Shown here in pieces: positions 13,401-24,634 of a stretch of 64,000 nucleotides of DNA. The position numbers were made by a program, and so were the translations under genes. The notes beneath the pieces are model-generated. The model worked only from the letters and a program-made list of their open reading frames with translations, ran no database searches and was not told the origin of the DNA. The stretch is from Lingula anatina (taxonomy: Eukaryota > Brachiopoda > Lingulata > Lingulida > Lingulidae), in contig NW_019775503.1 of the NCBI RefSeq assembly GCF_001039355.2, positions 1-64,000 on the forward strand, given 5' to 3'. Positions within the stretch are counted from its first letter, which is position 1. Each line of letters opens with the position of its first letter.

Positions 13401-15176
13401 TGGTCACGGGTATGATTTTTGTAACTAATGGTATGACATCTATTTAGACTGGGGTTGGTGAAGATATCAGTCAAACAGAAATAAGTTCAAAATCTTTACC
13501 TTTGCAGCAGCCTCAGTTACTCAAGCCCCAGCATTAGGAGGGTTCACTGCTTCAACAACAACATCAACAACAAGCGCCACATCAGCGCCATCACTCTTTG
13601 GCTCAACTGTAGCATTTGGTAGTGGAGGCAACACATCTGTCACATCATCTGCTCCCCTCCCACTCTTTGGCAGCAGTTCTACTGCACCCTCTAGCCTGTT
13701 CAGCACCCCATCCACCACCCCATCCTTTGGTACCCAAGGAGCACCATCATCAGGTTTTGGCACCACTGCTCCAGTGTTTGGTGCAGGAGCTCCGTCGACA
13801 TTTGGAGCCTCGACAGCAACAACTTCAGCTAGTACCACTGGTTCAGTATTTGGGAGCAGCACGCCCGCCTTCTCAGGGTTTGGGGGCACTTTTGGGTCCA
13901 CACAAGCCTTTGGAAGTGGTGGTGCTGGCAGTGATAGTACCAAGAATACTGGGGCACCTGTATTTGCTTCTGGTTTTGGTTCTACTGGACCTGGTGCCAC
14001 CGGGACTGGTCCTGGTAAGCTTTGGCTTTTGGTTGATGTAGTAGTTTTAAACTGGTGAAGATCTGTGGACTACAAAGTTTGTTTTTCAATTGCACCAGTG
14101 TTCTGTGAACAACAAGAGTTACAATGCTTCACTTGACTTTTTATGTTGTTTGTTTGAATGTAAATAAAGGGGGTACCTTTTGTCTTTTTGACAGACTCAA
14201 GTCACATTAAGTTTCAGTTTTGCTTTCAGCACTTTGATTTTTGCAGTTTTATCATTATATCAGTGTAATCAGATTGTGTACTTAACTTTTTTTTAACAGC
14301 ACCCTTCAGCACGACCCCCAGCTTCCAGTTTGGCCAGACCACTGCTCCAGGAGCCAGCACTGGGACAGGGGAGATCTTTGCATTTGGTGCTAAACCACAG
14401 GAGGTAGTCTGATTTAACCTGTATCAGTATATATATGTTATAGTTTTGTCTGATTTTGTGGAATTTGGTTTTTTTAAATAGATATTGGAAACATTTTGGA
14501 TGAATTGCAGGTATTAGTTTTTTATATGCAAGAAACATAATCTGTTTCTTAGGTAATAAGTTATCATTGTCCAATGTCATCATTGTTATATTCATAACTA
14601 TGCAAGTTCTGGTGGCGTTATTTCAGAGTAAACCAGCAGATGGCAGCAGTGGATCGACATTTGGTTCAGGAAGCTCCGCAGGCTTCAACTTCAGTGCCAC
14701 CCCCAACACTAACTTTGGTGCCTCCCAGGCCACCAGCTTTAGTGCCACACCTTCCTTCAACTTTTCAGGCTCACAGGCCCAATTTTCAGGATTCGGGTAA
14801 ATATCTAAAGATGTTATGTAAAGGTATTAATATATCCATCAGCTTGTGGGAATTGTTTGATTATTGCTTCATATCAGTACCTTTCTATTTGTTTTACGAA
14901 GAGAAGTTGGTTTCATCTTCAATATGTTCATTTTATTTTTTCTTAACTCTATTCATTGATATTAATTGTACACAAATTATGATTTTGATGTATAGAAATA
15001 AAATGGATTATGGCTGCACTATGATTTCTGAAATAACATAGCTCATAATACCAGCTATTATTTGATAACTTTCTAGTGCTACTGGTCCAACTCCAGACAA
15101 CCCATTCAGTGCTAACTCTAATGTCACAAGAGGGAGGACTATAAAGAGAGCAGCAAGAAGACTGAAAAAATCATAA
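2246..15176 (+). CDS. NUP153: Nuclear pore complex protein Nup153, complete
   Basis: FG nucleoporin of the nuclear basket, which binds importins/exportins and Ran and anchors basket components. Exons: 2246-2323, 3331-3474, 3869-4127, 4421-4573, 5017-5138, 5370-5480, 5762-5884, 6151-6210, 6965-7030, 7239-7372, 7613-7715, 8184-8411, 8793-9129, 9472-9639, 10018-10164, 10489-10889, 11248-11398, 11873-12544, 12820-13023, 13279-13359, 13508-14014, 14300-14403, 14627-14796, 15077-15176. These total 4623 nt and stay in one frame: 1540 aa plus stop (human about 1475). The N-terminus (MSNAGGGKVRQTRRKPS, then LSRVTDTVKDIL) matches the pore- and lamina-binding region of the family. Around residues 718-925 are four RanBP2-type zinc fingers (W-E-C-x2-C ... 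C-x2-C): one in 10018-10164, two in 10489-10889, one in 11248-11398. Exon 11873-12544 has about a dozen FG motifs, many FKFG. The C-terminus is basic (RTIKRAARRLKK), as in vertebrates. Exon phases agree throughout, so identity and structure are well supported. Small splice-site errors are possible. Confidence 0.95.
5170..5206 (+). repeat. (GA)n microsatellite in NUP153 intron 5
   Basis: Imperfect AG/GA run just downstream of the donor at 5139, followed by a G-rich tail. Simple repeat. Confidence 0.8.
6219..6797. mobile_element. Foldback DNA element in NUP153 intron 8
   Basis: The left end (6222 on) reads GGGCGGCGGTTTATACAAAA and the right end (to about 6793) is its reverse complement. The complementarity continues inward for well over 100 bp, with interruptions, and includes blocks such as ATCAGATCAG. 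A second, inner palindrome surrounds an AT core (about 6355-6465, CTCGAGTTCGAG motifs). Between it and the right arm lie short direct repeats of the type TTGCGTTTTGATGACTAG (about 6562-6675). No transposase reading frame is visible. I read it as a non-autonomous foldback or MITE-like element. The target-site duplication is not clear and the superfamily is unassigned. Confidence 0.75.
10440..10480 (+). repeat. (ATTT)n run beside a NUP153 splice acceptor
   Basis: About ten TTTA units end 8 nt before the acceptor of the exon carrying zinc fingers 2 and 3 (exon starts 10489). The repeat supplies most of the polypyrimidine-side context of this acceptor. Confidence 0.85.
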
Positions 15177-17560
15177 TAGGGATCTCTTCAGACTGTCAAG
15201 TTCAAAGAAGATTTAGAAGTAACTTTCCCTGAGACATATCTGAAAATATGCTTAGAAATAAAAAAAAAAAATGAAAGAAGATTTCCTTAAAGACAGCTTG
15301 TTATATAAATAAGTTGGTGAGGTGTTGATTTTGTCTAGACAAAGAATACCTTTCTTTAACATGGCGGACTATCCAAACCGTTTACTCTTTGTTGTTTCAT
15401 GGTGCCAAGAGTTCTGACAGAAAATGCTAAAAGTGGTTATTTAGTTCATTCAGTACAAATTCTTTCCCATCTAGTTCACTAGGTTCTCACAGGCCAATAA
15501 TACAAAACTACCAGTAAAGTGGTGTAATATGTCTTGGAAAAAAATGAGTTTTTTTACAATAACATTTTTGAAGGCAAGCCATCAGTGTTAGAATTAAAAT
15601 TAACTGCCAGCTTTATTAAGGACTATCAGGATAAAAGATATCAAACATTGTAAGTAGTGGAATTATTCTGGTGTCAGTCATAAAAGAGAAAGTGGATGGT
15701 TATCAAGTGCTCATTGTTGTACAATTTTGGCTACTTGGTTGATACGGAAGGCTTGGACCCATACACATTCATATACCAGGAAAGACGTCCAATGGAATAT
15801 ATGTGGATTTTCTTCTGATAACGGTGTATTACCTGGTTCTTCAATTATATCAATCAGATGATCTAAATTGATGCTGCACTAAGCTGAAATTCTGTACCTA
15901 TAGTTATCACTTTGAAGGAGAACACTTAAGTTGAACATTAGAAAGTATGATTTTTATACCTTGTATTTTTTGAGAAAATTATTCATGATCTCTTATATAG
16001 CATAATGCCAGTGTAAGGGATAGAAGTTACATTATACACCGATTTTAATGTAGCAATTTGTAGCTTTGATAATGATAGAGATTTTGATTTCATCTTTTTT
16101 TTTTTTTGATTTGATATGGTGGGTACTGCATGTTGAAGATATTGTAAAGAATTTGAAAATTATTAAATGTAAAATGCAATCAAAATTCCCCTCAAATTAC
16201 ATCTTCCTAAGTGTACTTAGTTTACTATAAATTTATTTGAGAAATTTATGTATTTAACAGTTGATACTATTTCAGGAAACAGCAGATTTACTTGTGCAAT
16301 TTAGTTGATCAAAGTAAGCATTCTGTACGTCTCATGTAGAATCAATATTCTGGATGATTAAGGGAGAAACATTTAACTGGAAGTGTGACGGTGTGTATGA
16401 CAGAAGCATGAATATCTTTTCTAAGTGAAAATTGATATTGTAAATAATTGTATTTGTAAATAATATTGTATCTGGCTGTTATGCCTTAATAACATATTTC
16501 TACTGTGATGACAAGGTTATAGGTTGGAACTGCAAGATGTTTTGGTGAGTTAAAAAAAAAAAATCCAAATTTTTAATGGATTAAAAATTGCACTTTCAAG
16601 TAATGTTAAATTCTGCAATGCAGTGCATTGAAATATTTTCCACTAGTCAAACAAGACCTGCCAGAAACCTTAACACATAATTGCACTACAAAGATAATCT
16701 TTTTTTTTTTTTTTGGTCACCATTTAAATGATTATTGCTATATGTATGTGCTGGCACCTCATTAATCCACATTGTTATTATTGGACCCCAGTGCAGATTA
16801 AGGTTTTCTGGCATGGTTCTTGGTAATCTGAGACTGAGTGAATGGTGTATGAATGAGACAACCTAAAACCTTGTAAATTGTGGGGTGAACTGTGCGTAAG
16901 TGTATTTGTTAATATTATATCAAGTTTCAAGTCCTAGCCAATATTTCTACATGAACATTTAACATTTTATCATGATAAAGTATGAAAGCTTAAGTTATGA
17001 TCCATTACTATCAGATGGTGTTTTTATGAACCAAGGGTGATCAAAAAGTTAAATAATAGTCATGGTTAAATAAAATTCAAGGTTCATGTAGTAAAATGTT
17101 TAGGGTGACACAAAAATTATACACATTTAGGTGTACAAGGTTGAAAGAGATACTCGGTGCATCCTTGATTTAAAAGAATTAGGGCATACTTTTTGGGGCT
17201 TCATTTAAAATGTCTGTCAAAAGTGAGGTTACCTTTGGTAAGGTTTCTTTTGTCAAAATTGCATTAAATAGAAAAGGATGTTGTTTCTTCAGCCTTGTAC
17301 ATATTGCTAGAGGACAATATCTTAAGCTCTTGTTCTATTTATTAATCATTGCAAGGAAAATGGAGGAGACCACATTGATATTTTTAAAGTGAGAAAAAGC
17401 TTATTGTTATTTGTTGATTTATTGATAGATTTATAATGGACTTGCTTGAAGTCAAGTCTAAGAATTACAAGTAATGTGGACTCCTTCATCCTTGATGACA
17501 AATCATTGTTATTAATAAATTTATTTTGTATGTGTGTGTCATAATGATTTTAACATGAGT
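15177..17560 (+). other. NUP153: Probable NUP153 3' UTR
   Basis: AT-rich sequence after the NUP153 stop, without splice-supported exons. AATAAA signals occur at about 15257 and again near 17514. The distal one, followed by a TG-rich stretch (about 17530), is a plausible main polyadenylation site; the proximal one is followed by a poly-A tract. Exact transcript ends cannot be set from sequence alone. Confidence 0.4.
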
Positions 17561-17789
17561 GAAAGAAATGTTAGATTGTATGCAAAAATCATTGAGACCT
17601 TTTTATGATGAAAGAATTTGTAGGGCTCCTCTGCTATTATTCTCTAAAATGTCCTCAATTTGTTTAAAATCTGGTTTTTGGGTAATATATTGGTTTGTAG
17701 TATCTTTTTGATACATTTTATGATACTGAAAAGTTCTTTTCCAATGAATGAAAAACAGATTCCTCATTAAATTCATTATGATAATAAAT

Positions 17790-19141
17790 GGAGTCATTCT
17801 TTTTATTTCAACATTTGAATTTTAAACCATTGCACATCCGTGTTAAAACGTTGGCATATATATATATAGTACTAGGGTCAGGAAAATATGAGAATGACAT
17901 CTCTGAATGCCACAATGAAGACCGAGTATAAGTGAAAGATTTCAATTAAACCAGATGTTGAGTAAAAATCCTCCAATTTTAACACTGCAATTCAAGTAAA
18001 AAACTTGCTTCTAATAACGTCTAAATTAGGTTCACTTAAACCATATATTTGAGTGGAATGTACAGAAACTACATGCATTACAATCTTTCATAATTTTGTT
18101 CACTTAAACAAGATCTCTACAATTTCTATTAACAAACTAACATTAATTTTTTCATAAAAAGTTATAAATGATTGACAGTGAGTGAAATACTTTGGTGTAC
18201 GAGATAATAAATAGATACATCTTACAGACAGATACCAACACCCCAAAGCATATCATTAAATAGCCCATAATACTTGAACATAATACTTACATCTGTATTA
18301 ACCTCTAGATCTTTAACTTCATGTAACCTCGATCTACAAGTCTAAAGACTACATATAACAGTGGTGTCAGGAGTAAACTACCTCAGGAACTTGACAGGGG
18401 TGCCCCAGAAGTCTCATGTAATGTGTCAGATGATATGACATTGAACACAAAGCCATGTACTATGATTTACAGCTATTCACGACAGAATGATAATTTTCAA
18501 GCACAATATCATTTTGGAAACATAATTCCCACCTGAACAGATCGAAATGTTGAAAATGGGTGAAATTTTGCAGTATTGGTAAGATAGCAACTTGGCAGAG
18601 AACCTGATTTTTGTAATCCTCTTTTCTACAGCATCAGTGTATTCTGTATTCCATAAACCTTATCAATGTTATTATCTACTACAACGTCCAATCTACAGTA
18701 CCCCAGCTGTCTGGACGATAACTGCACACCACACAACAGGACCTGCCTTAAATATCTACAAAATGTCATTCTCCACTGTGGCTGTCTGTGAATTAAAATG
18801 AGGCTGTGGCATCAAAAATTTGTCAATAAGAAGACCAAAATACATACTATTATGCATTTGCACTAATATGTAACACGAAGTGAAAGAATGGAAAATTTCA
18901 TCATGAGAATGTCTGTGAGAGTGTGAAAGCATGACCAATTACTGGAATTTTTCAGATCAAATGTGAGCAAAGTGTATTCAGTAAGAAATCTGTAAGAAAT
19001 TGAACAAATATTCCAGACTGCTGACCTTGACTTCAAGATTGGCCACCAACAATAATGAAGCATGAGATGATTTTAGAAAATAAACAGATAAACTGTTTTA
19101 AATGTTGTTAGAAGAAAGCGTTTTCCTCTTTTAATTTGATC
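17790..19141 (-). other. LMBRD1: Probable LMBRD1 3' UTR
   Basis: AT-rich sequence downstream of the LMBRD1 stop on the minus strand. AATAAA on the minus strand (TTTATT at about 17800 on the plus strand) is a candidate polyadenylation signal. The NUP153 and LMBRD1 transcripts converge here and may lie within a few hundred bases of each other. No other gene is visible. Confidence 0.35.
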
Positions 19142-22100
19142 TCAGGCTGACAAGAGTTCTTCATCACTATCAAAGTCATCCTCCTCAACCTGCCCATTGA
19201 TGGAAGATTTCCTTCTTCTGCACAAGGAGATCACAAATGACAGCGGTATCACCTGTAACAAAATTAATGTATGAAGAAAAGATTTTAAAAGAATGAAACA
19301 TCTAAGTAGAACAAATTATTTTCATTAAAGTCACACCTCAAACAAATGGTGCTCAAATAAGCCACAAGTCTGTTAACAAGGAATGAAACTTATGAGAAAA
19401 AGAAAAGATATGTTTATGCTCCACAGTAAATAATCAATCAACTAACTACATCAAAATAATGTGTATCTCCAACAAACTATTCAAATGTAAACTTCAAATG
19501 TGCATGAAATGGGTTTCTTGGATATTTGAAAATAAATGAGATGACTTTTTCCCCGTTTTTAACAAGGTTGGTACAAACTGTCTGCCCCTGTGCAGAAGCT
19601 GTTGATCAGCTTGTTGGAATGAAGCAATACCTTGACACATTATTCAGAAGAACTTATGTACTAAATAGCATATATAAGGCATAGTGCTTGAAACCCTGTT
19701 GTACAACCAATTAGTTATCATTAATTCAAAATATCTAAAAAATTCAGAACCTCCAGCTCAATGAAAGCATAATGGATGGGCAGACATTTATCCCATGTGA
19801 AATAAAAATACATGTAATGACAAAAAGTTAACATGACTTACAGCTAGGAACACCCATCCTGCCCAGTAGTAGCAGGCTCCAAAGAACCAGACCTTGTAGA
19901 AGAATCTGGTCAACAATGTGGTGAACCTTGTCATCACACAGTCACCTGGTAATAAAAAAGGTTATACAATACTAAACAAACAAAATGACCAAACATCTTT
20001 CTTTTGATGTGTCCAAAATATATTCCTGTTTATAAGATTTATTTTTTGAATATGTGAAAACAAACATTATTACTAATTTAAAAGCATGCACAAAATAAAT
20101 CAACGTATATGAACAGTAAACTGAAACAATAAGCACAATACACCCTATACAACAGCATATAATTGTTTTACTTCCTCAGAGTTCTTAATTTCACACCTGA
20201 TACATGTTCAGTTAAAGTGATAGACATACCTTCAGGTGCACTGGTACTGCACATAGTGACCTTGGTAGAATTTGCCTGGAACAAATTAAGAAAAGATAAA
20301 AACCACAACTTACATTCTTTTTGTATCTGATACATTCATTTAATTGATTTAAACTCTGAAACTTTTATGTTTGAGATGCAGGTAGGGTAGTATATATAAA
20401 CCCAATGGTATGGTTTTTTTCCCAACTCTGATCATTAAAACTAACAGTATGTATGACATAATAAACCAAATCTCCACCATATTACTCACCACATAATGCT
20501 GGCTGCCATACATTGAGTACTGTGGTGTCAGCTCATATATGATCACATTGGTAGCCAACACAATCAACATCAATAGAAAACACATCATGAGAAGACCCTG
20601 GGGTCTGGTTTTTCTAGGCCGAATCTTGTACATCTGAAAAACCAACCAACAAACAAAAAAGTAGATTGCAACTGCGAAGTTAATTTCACAGACAGTTTCA
20701 TCAATTATATTTGACATAACTTTGAGATAATCAGAGTTGTCTGTCTGGCCCTATGACAGCAAATATTGCAATTAACATATTTTTGCAACCTCAGCAAAAC
20801 AAACTTCAAAATAATCATGTCTACTACACACAACTAAAATCATTTTTCAAGCAAAGCAAGCACACCTTTATCCAGAAGAACCAGATTCCAATATCGTGAA
20901 TTCCAGCCATAGAGCAGAAGAAAAAGTACATAATGACACCTGCCATCAAAATGTAATCTAGTGGGAAAACCTGAATAGAAAACAAAAAGTGTAATATAAT
21001 ACCTGATCTCATTTACCCTGCTACAGCCCCTATAGATGAGTGCTCAGACATATTTGAAAATGAATTGCATTTTATTTCTGGCTTTATGCAGAAGTATAAA
21101 AAATTCCTTTACTAGAGGCAAGCACTGAACTACTAATACCTTTTGATCAGTAAATAGCTAATTATGTCACTTTTGTATTCATATGTACAAACCTGCTGTG
21201 AAAAGACCAGTACAATATCCAGTGGGTTTGGTAACGTTCTGTGTGGCAGTGCATATCCCATTCTCCACCCATAGGAATGCATTGCTTTGTCTATGCTACA
21301 AATAGGGAAGTGTTAAATTGTACACTATAAAAGCTCAACAATAACAAACAAAAAAAACTGAAAAGTTACTTAGGTGAATTTTAATTTGCATAAAGGTATA
21401 AATGAAAGAGTCAGCATTGCTTTCATCTTTGCACGACTTTTAAAAACTCTTAGACACTCAAATGTTATTGCTGAGAATGTAAAAACCAAGAAAAATATCA
21501 CTTTTACAAAGAATTAATTGACCAAAGGCTGTCTGAATACTTACTTAGTGAGCAGCAGAGACAGGAAAATCAACAATGCCACCAAAAAGAATACAATTCC
21601 TGCAATCATCTCCAGTGGGCGGAGAATCTTAAGGCATTTGCTACAACAGTTGTTGGCCTCTGCCTGCAGATGGCGCTCTTGTCTTTCCAGCAGGTGCTCC
21701 TCATCTTCAAGAGATTCTATCTGACGCCTGTCCCTAGCAGAAATGCGGCGCCCTGCACCATACTGAAAAGAAAAAACAAAAATCAAAAATACATTAAACC
21801 CCACTATATCCTTGCTAAAAAGACCAAAAAAATAAGATTTACATGTTAAATAAGTATTATTAAAACTTATACAAGCAGTATGCATCACGTATATAAAAAC
21901 CATGCTACTGTAAGGGGATGCTGACTGTACCTTGTTTCTTATAGCTTCAATTTGATCACTCCTTCTTGCCCTATTCATTGAAACCTCTGACAGCTCAGTA
22001 CTAGCCCCACGGGTCCCTCGGATGAGGTTCACTGGCCAGGCTGTCATACCATAAGCCTACAAAGACATATTTAAGATCAAATTATTCTAGACTTTTTTCT

Positions 22101-24490
22101 ATATCATCTGCAAATAAAATTTCATCATTGAAAAATGTTCTCAAACAAATATCATTAAAAGTTTCAAAAAGTCCTGAATATCAAATAATTGAATTGCCTT
22201 TTATGCATGGGTTTTCATAAGTTTTACATCTAAGAATATTTTTTCAAAACTCACAGTGTATATCATGAGTCCAAGCAGACCAATCAGTGTCAGTGAACAG
22301 ATGAGAAATGACAAGGCATCTTCTCCATCTGAAATAATACAAGACTATTAGTTTTTTTTCCCTACCTAATAAACACAAACGATTTAAATTTACATTTGTG
22401 TTGACAAATGGAGGTTTAGTTGATCATGCTGCTTTCAACATATTTATCTTCGGGAAAACAAACCTAATTAGTACAGTCACTAACAATTCTGATGCTACAT
22501 CAAATATGACCAGAATTCTCATTGATTGTTGAGAGGCAAAAGTATATCAAAACATGTATGTATATTTATCATCTGGCATTTTGGTGTCACCTAGTAAGTT
22601 AATAACTTGCTACCTTGATATTAAAACCTACCGTTTGTTGCTAAATCCTTGAATAGGAACTCCAACCGTTTCCATTCTGTCAGATTGGCATCAGGTGCAG
22701 TCTTCACTGGAGCAAAAGCTCTAGAAAAGATATCTTTTTTCAAGATAAAGTGGACCCAAGTATTGTGGGGATAAAAAGAAACATTTTCTGAATTTACATC
22801 AAAAACCTTTCACAACTAGGCACCCACCAAAGATTCAGTGATACTGGCTTCTGCTATATTGCCCTGTCAGTTCCACCAACTGTGTTATATTCAAACAGGT
22901 AGTTCATGACAGTTTTTTGTTCTAATTTTTCTAATTAAAATTTCAATATAAAAATCATAACTTACCCCACTAACAACAGCACTCCTGCTATGAACAGGAA
23001 CACCAAAGTGTACAGGAATGCAGAGCAGAAACGCTGAAAATTTATTTTCCCATTTGAAAAGTAAAACAAAACATCAAAATGATCCACAAGAGTGAGGTTG
23101 GTAATAAATATTAGACTTTCTGGGAGTTATAACACCAAAATCATACAAAATCACTTTAACCCCAATAACAGCACAATCCATAGTTCTTACAGGGATACAA
23201 CTCAAATTCGTTTAATTTTGAAACTGGAGATCTCTTCTGTAAACACAGTGCATCTTTAGAAATAATACATTTTTTACGGTTTTATTTACCTTTTTACCGG
23301 GATTCTCATCTTCTTTCTCTTCATAGTAAAAATATACAAATGGTAGGGCAAAGAACAGGAAGAATGTGATCAGTGCATACATGGCTGAAAATAAATGAAA
23401 TATTCTAATGATCTGGATAATACTAAAATGTTATAAATAATAATTATTCTTCATAATATATTTGTTATTGTATCTTGATACATTTTATACATTTTATCAC
23501 CTATAGATCATATGAACCAATACTAAATGAATACACTCACTATAATAGGTGTATAGTACTGATGTCTCCACTTCCTGCCTGGTAACATTGGACTCTGCCC
23601 ACTCCTACAACAACACTTACAAATGTACTCTCATTTTTCTGTAGTCTTGACTTATAACATGTCTTATAAAAAAACAGTGATTTTACAAGATGTCAACCAT
23701 AAAGGTAATATAAAAATTAATAACTAAAGATCACAAACAACTTGCATTTTTATCAGAAAACTTTGAGTATTTAGAATAAGCCTTACCACCCCATTCCACT
23801 GAAAATAAAGCTACCTACTGAAAATGAAACAGACGCAAGATTCCTTTGATTATCAGAAACGAAATTACCTTGAATTTTCCATCTGGATCTTTCATAAAAG
23901 CTACCAGAAAAATGTCTACGGGCACTAAGGCAGAGGTCAACAATGCCACTGCTACAGCTAGCACTGAAGTAATTGTAGAGCTCCGCTCACTGTCTGTTTT
24001 ACTTCTGTGAAGTCTAATATAAAGTGCTGAGAATATGAGAGTCAGCTGGAATGATATTGAAAGTGGGTTTTATTATGCAAGACATTAATTTTTATACAAA
24101 ATATTTTATCATAATGTATTAATGATTCATTTTACTTTATAGTGTGCATTACAACATTGTCCTTTGTCAAACAGGCGCACTTGCATCATCTTAAAACTGG
24201 ACTTAAAACGCTTTTCTACAATAAACAAAAACACTGAGCATTCTTCAATATTTCAGAATTGTGCTAAAAATAGTAAGAGCTGCTAGTGGCTGCTGTAGTT
24301 GGTGTCAAACACAATATTATATCACAAGACAACTTTCTTAAATTCTGCGGATATATCTTAAAATTCTGATAATCTACAGAACATTGCTACATAAACATAT
24401 GTGTTATAATCATATCTTAAGAGAAACGATTCTTACCAACACAACACAGGCAAAACTGATCCAGCCGCCAAGAACCACCGGATCAGCCAT
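19142..24490 (-). CDS. LMBRD1: Lysosomal cobalamin transport escort protein LMBD1, complete
   Basis: Polytopic lysosomal membrane protein required, with ABCD4, for export of cobalamin from lysosomes. Exons in transcript order: 24437-24490, 23869-24045, 23541-23604, 23290-23384, 22966-23033, 22632-22720, 22255-22328, 21931-22056, 21545-21762, 21193-21295, 20866-20970, 20490-20633, 20230-20275, 19842-19945, 19142-19252. The lengths sum to 1578 nt, 525 aa plus stop (human 540). Family landmarks are ALVPVDIFLV in exon 2, YFYYEEKED-like in exon 4, WPVNLIRGTRG in exon 8, VFPLDYILMAG and GIWFFWIK in exon 11, and RPRKTRPQGLL and QYSMYGSQHYV in exon 12. Many hydrophobic segments fit the nine-helix LMBR1 fold. 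The tail is acidic (EEDDFDSDEELLSA). A transposon end lies only 16 bp upstream of the ATG, so the true 5' UTR and promoter are probably displaced or missing from the assembly. Confidence 0.95.
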
Positions 24491-24506
24491 TTTCTTTATT
24501 TTGGTT

Positions 24507-24566
24507 GGAAGTAATATTCTAAGATGGGCTAGGGGATTTTGCCAATAGAGGGCTTCTTGTGAAAAC
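24507..24566 (+). mobile_element. Fragment of the island repeat, abutting LMBRD1
   Basis: Begins GGAAGTAATATTCTAAGATG and matches the end of the repeats at 27590 (same orientation) and at 36071 and 37086 (reverse complement). It stops at the N at 24567, which is followed by a (CA)n run. This suggests a collapsed gap inside a longer repeat copy. Confidence 0.8.
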
Positions 24567-24634
24567 NACACACACACACACAAACAAATCCCATCCCTGC
24601 ATAATTCAATAATTAAGAAATAATTTCATTCCAG